This document shows positions 1 to 8,083 of a DNA stretch of 19,412 bases, piece by piece. The stretch comes from Chloroflexota bacterium. GTDB taxonomy: Bacteria; Chloroflexota; Anaerolineae; UBA1429. Every line of letters starts with the position of its first letter. The stretch's first letter is position 1. Location of the stretch: contig JAAYXX010000348.1 in assembly GCA_012515695.1 (NCBI GenBank), positions 1 to 19,412 of the forward strand. The letters run 5' to 3'. The notes beneath the pieces were generated by a model, which saw only the letters and a list, made by a program, of their open reading frames with translations, did not search any database and was not told the origin of the DNA. The position numbers and the translations under genes are program-made.

Positions 1-2462
1 AGCTCAAAGGCATTGATGGCGGTCGAGGCGGCCCATCTCTCTATTGCACCGACCAGCTCGACGAACGCACCTTTATCGACGCCAACGTACCCGGCGAAGT
101 TCACCTGGACCTCATGCGCCACGGCATCATCGAGGACCCCCGCGTTGGCACAAACGCGCTCAAGGCTCGCTGGGTAGAGGAACAATACTGGGTCTATCGG
201 CGCACCTTTACCCCTTCCCCGGAAGCGCTCCAGGCGCGGCGGGTCTGGCTCGTCTTTGACGGCCTCGACCTGGTGGCAGACATCCATCTCAACGGCGTCC
301 ACGTGGGTTCCCACGACAACGCTTTCCGCCCCTGCCGTCTGGATGTGACCGACCTGCTGCGCCCCGGCGAAAACTCGCTCGCCGTCGCGCTGGATTCCGG
401 GCTGCACGCCGTCGAGACACGCTGCGCCAGTGAATACAACAGCGGCCCGGACGACGTGCTGCACAAGCGCATGTGGCTACGCAAGCCGCAATACCAATTC
501 GGCTGGGACTGGAACCCCCGCATGGTAAACGTCGGCATCTTTCGCTCCGTGCGGCTCGAGTGGGCCAACACGGCGCGCATTGACCAGATGTCGGTCTATC
601 CCGAATTGAACGAGCAGCACGACCACGCCACGCTACAGGTTCGCCTGCATGTCGAAAACGTCACCGGGGAACCGCTACAAGCACGGCTGCGGGTGCGCGT
701 CCCAGAGGCCGACAATGCCTGCGTGGAGCAAGAGGTCAACCTCCCGCCCGGCGCGTCCATCCAAACGCTAACCGTCCCCGTGGATCACCCCAAGCTGTGG
801 TGGCCACGCCCCCACGGAGATCAACCTCTGTACCGCGTCACTGGCGAGCTTCTCGTGGATGGTCAGCCCGTGGATCAAGCCGAGCGGCGCACTGGCATCC
901 GCTCCATTCGCATCAACCAGGACCCGCATCCGGTGGAGGGGCGCTATTTCATCCTGGAGGTCAACGGCAAGCCCATCTTTGCCAAGGGCGGCAACTGGGT
1001 TCCGGCAGACATGATCTACGGAGAGGTGGACCGAGAGCGATATCGCCGCCTCATAGACCTGGCCGTTGAAGCCAATTTCAACATGCTGCGTATCTGGGGC
1101 GGCGGGCTGTATGCTGACCATGATATGCTCGACCTGTGCGATGAGGCGGGAATGATGGTCTGGCACGACCTGATTTTCGCCTGCTCCAAATACCCCGCCG
1201 GGGAGCCTGCCTTTCTGCAGAACGTCCAGGCCGAAGTCACCTACGTGGCCCGCGAGCTATCCCCCCACCCCAGCCTCGTTGTGTGGTGCGGGAACAACGA
1301 ACTCGAATGGGGCACCTGGGATTGGGGGTACGACAAGGGCCGCGCCTTCCCCGACTATGCCCTGTATCACCACGTCTTTCCGGTGATCATGCAGCGCGAA
1401 GACCCCTCGCGCCCCTATTGGCCCAGCTCGCCCTATTCCCCCGACCATCAGCCGCCCAACTCGCCCATCGTGGGCGACCAGCACCCCTGGCACGTGAGCA
1501 TCGGCGAGAACCGCGAGAACTTTTGGGCCTACCGCGAGGATGTGAGCCGCTTCCCCAACGAGGGCGGCGCACTGGGCGTCTCTTCCCCGACCACCCTGCG
1601 CCAATTCCTGCCCGAAGGCGAGCACTACTACCTCTCGCCCAGTTGGGAATATCACGACAACACCATCAACTGGCACTATCAGGTGGCCGAAATCGAGCAA
1701 TGGCTGAACACCTGGCTCGGCCTGCAAGCCGACAAGCTTTCGCTAGACGATCTGGCCTTCTATAGCGGCATGTTGCAGTCCGAAGCCCTGTTGGAGTACA
1801 TTAACAACTATCGCAGGCGCATGTTCAGCACCGCCTCAGCCATCTTTTGGATGTATAACGACTCTTGGCCCACCACAACAAGCTGGACCATCATCGACTA
1901 CTACTTCCGGCGCAAGTTGTCCTACCATCCCGTGCGACGCGCCTTTGACCCCCTCCAGGTCATCCCCGCCATCGACGGCGATCAAGTATCTATCTATGGC
2001 GTCAACGAGACAGGCCGCAACTGGTCGGGGCGAGTATGCTATGGTTTGACAGAGGTGGCCGGTCGGGATAATCTGGAATTGTCGGCCGAGATCGTGCTCG
2101 CGCCGAATACATCCACCGTCGTCGGGCAGGTCCCCTTGTCCACCTGGGAGCAACGCGGGTTCACATCCTGGATCGCCTACGCCCTCCTGGAAGACGAGCA
2201 GGGCATCCAGAGGCAGAACCGGCTTTTCATGGCCCCCTACAAGGAGATGGCCTGGACACAGCCCGACATCCAAATCTCACGCGATGGGGCGTGGGCTACA
2301 TTCGTCAGCAATGCCTTCGCCTGGGGCATCTGCCTCGACCCCACCGGCGAAACCCCGCTGGCTGACGATGTGTTTGACGTCCTGCCCGGCATTCCCTGGC
2401 GAGTGCCTTGGCCTCAGGAACGAGCTTTGCCCACCATCGCCCGCGTGGCGAATCTGGGCTAG
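1..2462 (+). CDS. GH2 beta-mannosidase, 5' end cut by window edge
   Basis: Probable exo-acting glycoside hydrolase family 2 beta-mannosidase, releasing terminal beta-D-mannose from manno-oligosaccharides. The frame is open from base 3 to the stop, giving 819 visible residues. The first in-frame ATG (114) is internal, because the family hallmark VPGEVHLDLMRHGIIEDP straddles it, so the true start lies left of the window. Visible order: N-terminal jelly-roll (about 1-165), Ig-like domain (about 170-285), TIM barrel opened by GGNWVPADM and MLRIWGGG, then C-terminal beta domains. The acid/base Glu is in CGNNE (residue 433 counting from base 3) and the probable nucleophile Glu is in FPNEGG (residue 520). 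No signal peptide can be judged. It is followed 35 nt later by the PAS-protein gene, so the two are probably co-transcribed. Another GH2 exo-beta specificity is possible; family placement is firm. Confidence 0.93.
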   Translation, partial: LKGIDGGRGGPSLYCTDQLDERTFIDANVPGEVHLDLMRHGIIEDPRVGTNALKARWVEEQYWVYRRTFTPSPEALQARRVWLVFDGLDLVADIHLNGVHVGSHDNAFRPCRLDVTDLLRPGENSLAVALDSGLHAVETRCASEYNSGPDDVLHKRMWLRKPQYQFGWDWNPRMVNVGIFRSVRLEWANTARIDQMSVYPELNEQHDHATLQVRLHVENVTGEPLQARLRVRVPEADNACVEQEVNLPPGASIQTLTVPVDHPKLWWPRPHGDQPLYRVTGELLVDGQPVDQAERRTGIRSIRINQDPHPVEGRYFILEVNGKPIFAKGGNWVPADMIYGEVDRERYRRLIDLAVEANFNMLRIWGGGLYADHDMLDLCDEAGMMVWHDLIFACSKYPAGEPAFLQNVQAEVTYVARELSPHPSLVVWCGNNELEWGTWDWGYDKGRAFPDYALYHHVFPVIMQREDPSRPYWPSSPYSPDHQPPNSPIVGDQHPWHVSIGENRENFWAYREDVSRFPNEGGALGVSSPTTLRQFLPEGEHYYLSPSWEYHDNTINWHYQVAEIEQWLNTWLGLQADKLSLDDLAFYSGMLQSEALLEYINNYRRRMFSTASAIFWMYNDSWPTTTSWTIIDYYFRRKLSYHPVRRAFDPLQVIPAIDGDQVSIYGVNETGRNWSGRVCYGLTEVAGRDNLELSAEIVLAPNTSTVVGQVPLSTWEQRGFTSWIAYALLEDEQGIQRQNRLFMAPYKEMAWTQPDIQISRDGAWATFVSNAFAWGICLDPTGETPLADDVFDVLPGIPWRVPWPQERALPTIARVANLG

Positions 2463-2497
2463 CTTGGCAAGCATCACGACAAAAGAGGGAATATCGC

Positions 2498-3334
2498 GTG
2501 TCAAAGCTGCTAGGTAATCGTGCGGCCATAGAGGTGGCCGTCATTGTAGGAGTTGCCGTTGTTGTGCTGATTCTAACAGCCGTCCTGAATACGCTGGACA
2601 GCTTTGCAGCATGGGCACAACAGAACCAGCACTGGGGAGCCGACGGGCTGCTCCCCGGATTGCTCGTCGCTGTAACGGGTTTCGGCCTTGTCTCTGCGCG
2701 CAACTGGCGTCATGCGGTGCGAGAACTAGAGGCGCAGCGAGCGAGGGAGGAGCAAGCCAGAGAGCAGGAGCTTTGCTACAAGGCGCTCTTTGAGCAGGCA
2801 TTGAACCCAATCTTTCTTGCTGACAGCAGGGGCCGCTATCGCGAAGTGAACACGGCAGCACTGCAATTCCTGGAATGCCGACAAGAGGAACTCGCCGAAA
2901 AGAGCCTGTCCGAGTTCAGGTTGTCCAATCATCCGTCAGATTCCCCACGCCCCGACAGTCCGTTGGGCGTTCGCTGCACGGTGGAAACAGAATACCACGT
3001 GGATGGCCGCACCAAGACCCTCATGCTCAACATGACCCCAATGAAGGTGGGCGGCGACACCATCCTGTTCGGCATTGGCCAGGACGTTACCCAACGCAGG
3101 CAAACGGAAGACCAGCAATATGCCCTCATCCGCCAGTTGCAGGACACGTTGAGCCATACCAAAGTCCTGCGCGGCCTGTTGCCCATCTGCGCCAACTGCA
3201 AGCGCATCAGGGACGAGCGGGGCTACTGGCATAGCGTAGAGCGATACATCAGCGACCGCCTCGATGTGCGCTTTACTCACGGCGTCTGTCCCGAATGTAT
3301 GCGCACGCTCTACGGCGACTTGATGAAGGACTAG
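2498..3334 (+). CDS. Membrane-anchored PAS protein with C-terminal CxxC/HGxCxxC module
   Basis: Putative signal sensor of 278 aa. The GTG start at 2498 is chosen because a GAGG ribosome site sits 9 nt upstream; the in-frame ATG at 2408 would overlap the mannosidase. Two hydrophobic helices (about 11-30 and 51-67) flank a short loop and are followed by a charged, coiled-coil-like stretch (70-100). A PAS domain follows (about 94-205: ALFEQALNPIFLAD ... GIGQDVTQRR). The C-terminus has no histidine kinase, GGDEF or HTH domain. Instead it carries LLPICANCKRIRD ... HGVCPECMRTLY with C231, C234, H261, C264 and C267, a pattern I recall at the ends of other bacterial PAS and receiver proteins. It looks metal-binding, but its function is unknown to me. 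The gene lies 35 nt behind the mannosidase gene. Confidence 0.85.
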   Translation: MSKLLGNRAAIEVAVIVGVAVVVLILTAVLNTLDSFAAWAQQNQHWGADGLLPGLLVAVTGFGLVSARNWRHAVRELEAQRAREEQAREQELCYKALFEQALNPIFLADSRGRYREVNTAALQFLECRQEELAEKSLSEFRLSNHPSDSPRPDSPLGVRCTVETEYHVDGRTKTLMLNMTPMKVGGDTILFGIGQDVTQRRQTEDQQYALIRQLQDTLSHTKVLRGLLPICANCKRIRDERGYWHSVERYISDRLDVRFTHGVCPECMRTLYGDLMKD

Positions 3335-3361
3335 GCGCAGCGCGCTACCCCTCCATACAAA

Positions 3362-3390
3362 ACGGCCCTTCTCTCGCCGAGAAGGGCCGT
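3362..3390. terminator. Bidirectional hairpin terminator
   Basis: A perfect 12-bp GC-rich stem (ACGGCCCTTCTC / GAGAAGGGCCGT) with a 5-nt loop lies between the convergent PAS gene (+) and ThuA-like gene (-). The T-tract is short on either side (TTT after the stem on the - strand), so it probably serves both genes as a modest rho-independent terminator. Confidence 0.8.
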
Positions 3391-3408
3391 GTCTGTGTCA
3401 ACCTGCTA

Positions 3409-4152
3409 CTACTCTTCGACCTCAAACTTTTCGATGGCCGGGTAATTGGGGCAGGTCAGTTCTTTGTATGGCCCATTCACCGGCGCAGCCCAGCGCACAG
3501 CGTTGGTAATCACCTTCTGCACTTCGGGCTGATAGTAGATGGGGAACGTCTCATGGCCCGGGCGGAAGTAAAAGATCTTGCCCTTGCCGCGATAGTAGCA
3601 GCACCCGCTGCGGAACACCTCGCCGCCCTGGAACCAACTGATAAACACCAGCGTGTCCGGCGTGGGGATGTCGAACAACTCGCCATACATCTCGACATGC
3701 GGGATCTCGAAATACTCGCCCAGCCCTTCCACAATGGGATGGCCCGGCGCGACCACCCACAGCCGCTCCCGCTCGCCAGCTTCCCGCCATTTCAGGTAGC
3801 ACGTCGTGCCCATCATCCGGCGGAAAATCTTGGACATATGCCCCGAGTGCAGGACGATCAGCCCCATCCCTTCCAGGATGCGCTGCTGCACCTTATCCAC
3901 CACCTCATCCTTCACTTCGTGGTGGGCCATGTGCCCCCACCAGATCAACACGTCGGTGTTGGCCAAAACCTCATCGGTCAACCCATGTTCGGGTTCGTCG
4001 AGGGTCGCTGTCCGCACGTCGATGTCCGCGTTCGCCCCCAGGAACTTGGCGATCTGTCCATGCATTCCTTCGGGATAGAGCGCGCCAATCTTGGCGTCTG
4101 CCTTCTCGTGTCGGTACTCGTTCCAGACCGTAACGCGAATCTTGTCTGCCAT
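3409..4152 (-). CDS. ThuA-like domain protein
   Basis: 247-aa protein of the ThuA (trehalose-utilisation, class I glutamine-amidotransferase-like fold) family. The biochemical role of the family is poorly defined; members often sit in sugar-utilisation loci and some relate to 3-keto-sugar metabolism. The start at 4152 (MADKIRVTVWNEYRHEK) has a GGAGAAGG ribosome site at the right distance; a longer in-frame ORF to 4197 lacks this support. Visible family features are the N-terminal strand VTVWNEY, the histidine-rich segment WWGHMAHHEV (71-80), GLIVLHSGH (97-105), VVAPGHPI (133-140) and FRPGHE (196-201). There is no signal peptide. It is the last gene of the - strand sugar cluster, separated from the GH2 gene by a hairpin array and with its own candidate promoter. 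It may act on a sugar released by the neighbouring hydrolases. Confidence 0.88.
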   Translation of the reverse strand: MADKIRVTVWNEYRHEKADAKIGALYPEGMHGQIAKFLGANADIDVRTATLDEPEHGLTDEVLANTDVLIWWGHMAHHEVKDEVVDKVQQRILEGMGLIVLHSGHMSKIFRRMMGTTCYLKWREAGERERLWVVAPGHPIVEGLGEYFEIPHVEMYGELFDIPTPDTLVFISWFQGGEVFRSGCCYYRGKGKIFYFRPGHETFPIYYQPEVQKVITNAVRWAAPVNGPYKELTCPNYPAIEKFEVEE

Positions 4153-4257
4153 GCTACACCTTCTCCGTTGTTGTGTAATCCAGCCTGTATGCACCAATGC
4201 GCTCCTGAGCAGCAGCCACCGGGGCCGCCCTCACGCCGCTCAGGTCCTGCGCGCCCC

Positions 4258-4286
4258 AGTATACTCCCGCGCCAGGCCGCAAGCAA
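4258..4286 (-). promoter_or_regulatory. Candidate promoter for the ThuA-like gene
   Basis: Read on the - strand: TTGCTT, 17-nt spacer, TATACT. The -10 matches consensus in 5 of 6 positions and the -35 in its TTG only. It lies about 105 nt upstream of the ThuA-like start and directly next to the hairpin array (4293-4434), so the array would sit just upstream of the -35. Confidence 0.45.
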
Positions 4287-4292
4287 GCTACA

Positions 4293-4434
4293 TAGGATGG
4301 GCGGTTGAAACCGCAGCAACGTTTGCATCGCCAGCTTGCTGGCGCCGCCATGCATGGCGCGTCCACCTGCGTGGACTCGTTTCCCAGCCGCCGAAGGGCG
4401 GCTTTGCACTCGTTGGTGCAGTTTCAACTGCCTA
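4293..4434 (+). repeat. Modular hairpin-array repeat, long copy (142 bp)
   Basis: The element begins TAGGATGGGCGGTTGAAACC and ends GCAGTTTCAACTGCCTA; these ends form imperfect terminal inverted repeats sharing TAGG and GTTGAAAC. Between them is a near-continuous run of self-complementary units: 4301-4314 (GCGGTT/AACCGC), 4329-4344 (CGCCAGC/GCTGGCG), 4346-4359 (perfect 14-bp palindrome), 4361-4376 (GTCCAC/GTGGAC), 4386-4403 (AGCCGCC/GGCGGCT), 4405-4420 (TGCAC/GTGCA) and 4418-4431 (GCAGTT/AACTGC). A shorter relative is at 18672-18751. No open reading frame or target-site duplication is evident. It lies 35 nt past the GH2 stop. It is best described as a non-autonomous, REP- or MITE-like dispersed element. 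Confidence 0.8.
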
Positions 4435-4469
4435 CGAGACGCCGGGTTAAAGTCAACAGTTAACCTTCG

Positions 4470-6791
4470 TCACGCGCCCGCGTCCACCGCCAGCAATCCG
4501 GCGCGCTCCAGCCACGACCTGTACGCTGCCAACGAAAAGGGCGGATTGCCCGCCAGATAGTGGTTCACTCCCTGCCCCAGTCGGCTAGACCAGGTAATCA
4601 GGTAGAATCGCCTGGCCCCCATTGAGAAGGGAATCTCCCCCACCGGCGTCACGCTGTCGGCCCTGGCAACGCCGTGCCCCTGGGCCAACACCTCGCCGCT
4701 CTCCACGTCCCGCAGCGTATAGGTCAGTGGCAAGTCATCCCGCGTATCATTGCAGGCCACCAGCGCCTGCTTCCAGTTCTCCGGCTCATGGAGCATCAAG
4801 CACAACGGTGCCTGGCTCCGCTTGATAAAGCTGTACGCCAGCTTCTTTTCCATATAGTAATCCACGATAGCATCCGAGAACTGCGGCCAGCCATCAATCA
4901 GGTTCCACCAGATAATCCCCGTGCGCCGCCATTTGCTGCCGCGGAATAGCTCGATGAAAAATTTGAACGCTTCGGCCTGCGAGACCTGGCTGGCAAAGGC
5001 AAACTCCTCCAGCGTGTCGGGAACCTCCCCGAACAACTCGCGCACCTGCTTCGCCATCAACTCTATCCGATAGTCGTACAGGTCCACGCCGGGCACAGGC
5101 GAACTGGCGTGCAGCAGCCACTCCTCGTTATTCTGATAGGGCCACAACTTGCCCGGGGAGATAAACCTCCGAATCGAGCGAACCGGCGGGCAACCATGAT
5201 ACCCGATCTCGCTGGCAAAGTGGCACAATGACCGTTGGTAATACTGGCTCTTGTAATAGTCCCTCGGCCCCCACAAGTGATTCTCCGGCAATAGCGACTG
5301 ATCCGACTGGAAAGCCACCGGGTCTATGTAGGGCGAACTGGGCAGATAAGGCCGACAGGCATCCTCATCCAGCAGCACGCCCGGCAATACCTGCCGCGTC
5401 AGCACATTGCTATTCGGGTCCAGGTTGCGCCCCGACCACAGATACGAGGCGTCACACTCGTTATCGCCCGACCACAGCGCAATACAGGGATGTTGCCGCA
5501 GCCGCCGCACCACTCGCCGCACCTCGTCCGCCAGCCGTGCGCGAAAATCCGCGTCTTGCGGATAGATAGAACACGCCATGGCGAAATCCTGCCAGACCAG
5601 AACACCCTGCTCATCGCACAGATCGTAGAACAGATCGTTCTCGTACACGTTGCCGCCCCAGCAGCGAATCATGTTGATGCCCAGATCGTCCACCATCTCC
5701 ATGATAGGCGGAATCCGGGCCGCATCCCGCGAGTGATAGGCGTCTACCGGCACCCAGTTGGTCCCCAGCACAAACACCTTTTCCCCGTTCACCCGGAAGC
5801 AGAACTCGCCATTCCCCTGTGGGTCCGTCACGCTGGTTCGGTCCAGCGCCACCGTGCGAATCCCGCAGCGAAACTCGCGGCCATCAATCTGCTCGCCGTT
5901 CTTCCATAGGGACACCTCGCAGGCGTACAACGCAGCCTCACCGCGCCCCCTGGGCCACCACAGCGCCGGATTCTCTACCGTGAAGCGAAACGTCCCGGCC
6001 TTGAACAGCATTCGCTGGCGATGCGCGAACCTCGAGGCCCCGCAACGTCCCGTTAGCTGAATCTCGTAGACGTCGGTAGGCGTTCCCGTCAACCGGGCGT
6101 CGAAATGCGCGGCCAACGTTGCCCGCGAATGGTCGTCGGCAATGTTCAGCGTCTCGACATAGAACTGCTCCAGCCGCTCCACTGGTCGGAACTGGAGCGC
6201 CGCCGGACGCCACAGCCCCGCCGAGAGCGCCCTGGGCATGATGTCCCAGCCGTACATATGCGGCGCTTTGCGAACATACAGCGCGTCATAGTTGGCCCCC
6301 AGCGATTGCAGCAGCGGCGGATACTCGTACCGCCGGGCCTCGTCAATGGCCGGGCGAATGTGGATCAGCAGCTCGTTCTCCTCGCGCAACAGTCCCTCCA
6401 CGGGTATCACCTGCTCCACGAGCATGTTGTCGCACGAGCCAATATGCTGGCCGTTCAGATAGACGTCGGCGTAGCAGTCCAGCCCCTCGAAAACGAGTTC
6501 GGGGATCATTCCAGCATGCTGCTCGCCAGCAAACCGGCGGAAATACCAGATGTGCGCCGCCTCGTACTTTTGCAGCGCGGCTATGTTCATTCCGTAGAAG
6601 GGTTCGCCAATCAGGCCCACCGCCTGCAAGTCCAGCTCGAAATTGCCCGGAACCTGACAGGGGTAGGCCGTCATCCCGGCCTGCTGCAACTCGTCAATCG
6701 TGCGAAACTCGTCGGTGGGCGGCTCCAGTGTATAGGCAAATGCCCACTCTCCATTCAGATCAATAGTCGGTCGGTAGATATTGTCAGGCAT
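4470..6791 (-). CDS. GH2 beta-mannosidase-like glycoside hydrolase
   Basis: Second full GH2 enzyme (773 aa), clearly different in sequence from the one at the left edge. It probably removes beta-mannosyl (or a related beta-hexosyl/hexosaminyl) residue from oligosaccharides, in the cytoplasm because no signal peptide is visible. The start is supported by an AAGGAG site a few nt upstream. Domain order: jelly-roll with CQVPGNFELDL (about 45-55) and FEGLDCYADVYLNG, Ig-like domain, then TIM barrel opened by GTNWVPVDAYHSRD and MIRCWGGNVYEND. The acid/base is E445 (SGDNECDA, Asp in place of the usual first Asn); the nucleophile is probably E528 (FASEIGYHG). It starts 15 nt after the alcohol dehydrogenase stop, so they form an operon. 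Exact substrate is uncertain; exo-glucosaminidase-type activity cannot be excluded. Confidence 0.92.
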   Translation of the reverse strand: MPDNIYRPTIDLNGEWAFAYTLEPPTDEFRTIDELQQAGMTAYPCQVPGNFELDLQAVGLIGEPFYGMNIAALQKYEAAHIWYFRRFAGEQHAGMIPELVFEGLDCYADVYLNGQHIGSCDNMLVEQVIPVEGLLREENELLIHIRPAIDEARRYEYPPLLQSLGANYDALYVRKAPHMYGWDIMPRALSAGLWRPAALQFRPVERLEQFYVETLNIADDHSRATLAAHFDARLTGTPTDVYEIQLTGRCGASRFAHRQRMLFKAGTFRFTVENPALWWPRGRGEAALYACEVSLWKNGEQIDGREFRCGIRTVALDRTSVTDPQGNGEFCFRVNGEKVFVLGTNWVPVDAYHSRDAARIPPIMEMVDDLGINMIRCWGGNVYENDLFYDLCDEQGVLVWQDFAMACSIYPQDADFRARLADEVRRVVRRLRQHPCIALWSGDNECDASYLWSGRNLDPNSNVLTRQVLPGVLLDEDACRPYLPSSPYIDPVAFQSDQSLLPENHLWGPRDYYKSQYYQRSLCHFASEIGYHGCPPVRSIRRFISPGKLWPYQNNEEWLLHASSPVPGVDLYDYRIELMAKQVRELFGEVPDTLEEFAFASQVSQAEAFKFFIELFRGSKWRRTGIIWWNLIDGWPQFSDAIVDYYMEKKLAYSFIKRSQAPLCLMLHEPENWKQALVACNDTRDDLPLTYTLRDVESGEVLAQGHGVARADSVTPVGEIPFSMGARRFYLITWSSRLGQGVNHYLAGNPPFSLAAYRSWLERAGLLAVDAGA

Positions 6792-6806
6792 TATGCTCCT
6801 TCATGG

Positions 6807-7853
6807 CTAGTCCCAGGTCAGAATAACCTTCCCCGCGCGCCCGCTGTCGGCCACCCGGAAGGCTTCCTCAGCCTCAGTGATCTTGAAGCGGTGGGTGATC
6901 ATTCGTTGGAATGTGGCAGACATATTATGGCGCAACATGAACGCAACCAGATCAGCGTAATAATGAATGGGCATGACGAACGACCCCATCAGCGTCAACT
7001 GCTTGCCGATGATGGCTGTCAGGTTGATGCTCGGCTCGGTGGAGCCAAAGCCCACAAACGCCCCGCGCCCGCCCCACCGCAAGACGTCAATCACGCTGCG
7101 ATGGGCCTCGACGCTCCCCGATGTCTCGAAAGCGGCATCCGCGCCGCGCCCGCCGGTCAACTCTCTGACCGCAGTGCCCAGCCGCACCTGCTGCGGGTTC
7201 AGCGTCTCGTCTGCGCCCAATTCCCTGGCAAGCCGTAGCCGCTCGTCTACAATATCCACGCCAATGACCCGCGCCCCCATCGCCTTGGCCATGACCGTGC
7301 CGGTCAACCCCACCGGCCCCTGCCCCAAGACGACGACCGTATCCTCTCCATTCAGTTGCAGCTTGCGAATGGCAGAGAAACAGGTTCCGGCAATGCAGGC
7401 GATCATTGCCCCATCCTCAAAGCTCAGTTCGTCCGGCAACAGCAGGCAATTCCGCTCGTCCACTACCATATAGTCGGCGTTCGGCCCCACCGTGTTGGGC
7501 TGGCCCAGAGGCCGCCGCTCCGGGCAATACTGCAAATAGCCCGCCTGACACGCCGGGCAGTGCCCGCACCCCATATAGTGATAGATGGTCACCCGGTCGC
7601 CCACATGCACCCGCTCGCAGAATTCGCCCACCTCGGCCACCACGCCCGCAGGCTCGTGGCCTGGTATCCATGCGGGCTTGTTCGCGAAAAACGAGGCGGG
7701 CTGCCGATAGACGTGCAGGTCGCTTCCGCACACAGCTGCCCGCTTGAGCTGGATCAGGACTTCGCCCGGCCCCGGTGTCGGTATGGGAAAATCCCGCACC
7801 TCTACCTTGCGATCCCCAACGAACACAATCCCCTTCATTGTGCCGGTTGCCAT
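6807..7853 (-). CDS. Zinc-dependent alcohol/polyol dehydrogenase (MDR family)
   Basis: 348-aa medium-chain dehydrogenase/reductase of the sorbitol/threonine dehydrogenase type, oxidising or reducing a sugar alcohol or related hydroxyl with NAD(P). Catalytic zinc ligands are visible as C42 (CGSDLH) and H66-E67 (GHEPAG). The structural zinc lobe is complete: GCGHCPACQAGYLQYC gives C96, C99, C102 and C110. The Rossmann motif GQGPVG is at 177-182, and D195-V-D-E positions suggest NAD preference (weak inference). The ATG at 7853 has a GGAGAAAGG site upstream; M6 is an alternative start. It is the first gene of a pair with the GH2 enzyme 15 nt downstream, suggesting its substrate derives from the same glycan. 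The substrate cannot be named from sequence. Confidence 0.92.
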   Translation of the reverse strand: MATGTMKGIVFVGDRKVEVRDFPIPTPGPGEVLIQLKRAAVCGSDLHVYRQPASFFANKPAWIPGHEPAGVVAEVGEFCERVHVGDRVTIYHYMGCGHCPACQAGYLQYCPERRPLGQPNTVGPNADYMVVDERNCLLLPDELSFEDGAMIACIAGTCFSAIRKLQLNGEDTVVVLGQGPVGLTGTVMAKAMGARVIGVDIVDERLRLARELGADETLNPQQVRLGTAVRELTGGRGADAAFETSGSVEAHRSVIDVLRWGGRGAFVGFGSTEPSINLTAIIGKQLTLMGSFVMPIHYYADLVAFMLRHNMSATFQRMITHRFKITEAEEAFRVADSGRAGKVILTWD

Positions 7854-7995
7854 GATAGCCTTTCTCCCTGACGTGTTTCGTGTGACGTTTCCGCCATGCT
7901 AGATGCACCACCAGTACCCCGGAATCACTCACGGAATGGCCCTTGCCGTTGGTTGCCCATAGCGCAGTCGCTCGTCATCGCCAGTTCGATGTGCC

Positions 7996-8032
7996 GAGTA
8001 TACGCAGTATACTTATTATCCTCCTTATACTC
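7996..8032. promoter_or_regulatory. Iterated TATACT inverted-repeat operator candidate
   Basis: The 230-bp gap between the URO-D-like stop and the dehydrogenase start holds a conspicuous AT-rich patch. It contains a 17-bp perfect palindrome AGTATAC-GCA-GTATACT (7997-8013) and a third half-site TATACTC at 8026-8032 that pairs with GAGTATA at 7996-8002. The units also resemble -10 boxes on the - strand, but I see no convincing -35. It lies about 145 nt upstream of the dehydrogenase and is a plausible regulator-binding cluster for the dehydrogenase-GH2 pair. The rest of the gap shows nothing recognisable. Confidence 0.5.
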
Positions 8033-8083
8033 TTTGCCCCTGCGCGCCCGCATCGGCTGCCCGCGCCTCGCGAATCGTCACCT

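Noticed and set aside
114..2462. ATG at 114 as the start of the left-edge mannosidase
   Set aside because: The frame is open back to base 3 and the conserved VPGEVHLDL motif lies across this Met, so the gene starts outside the window.
3295..4308. 337-codon + strand frame opposite the ThuA-like gene
   Set aside because: It is antisense to a clear family member, begins inside the PAS gene and has no recognisable protein features.
4293..4434. Hairpin array as a CRISPR array
   Set aside because: The units differ in sequence from one another and there are no regular spacers; no cas gene is present.
6105..7238. 377-codon + strand frame across the GH2 and dehydrogenase genes
   Set aside because: It is antisense to two well-supported genes; long mirror frames are expected at this GC content.
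8015..8026. AAGGAGG-like ribosome site on the - strand in the gap before the dehydrogenase gene
   Set aside because: No start codon with an open frame follows at a usable distance.
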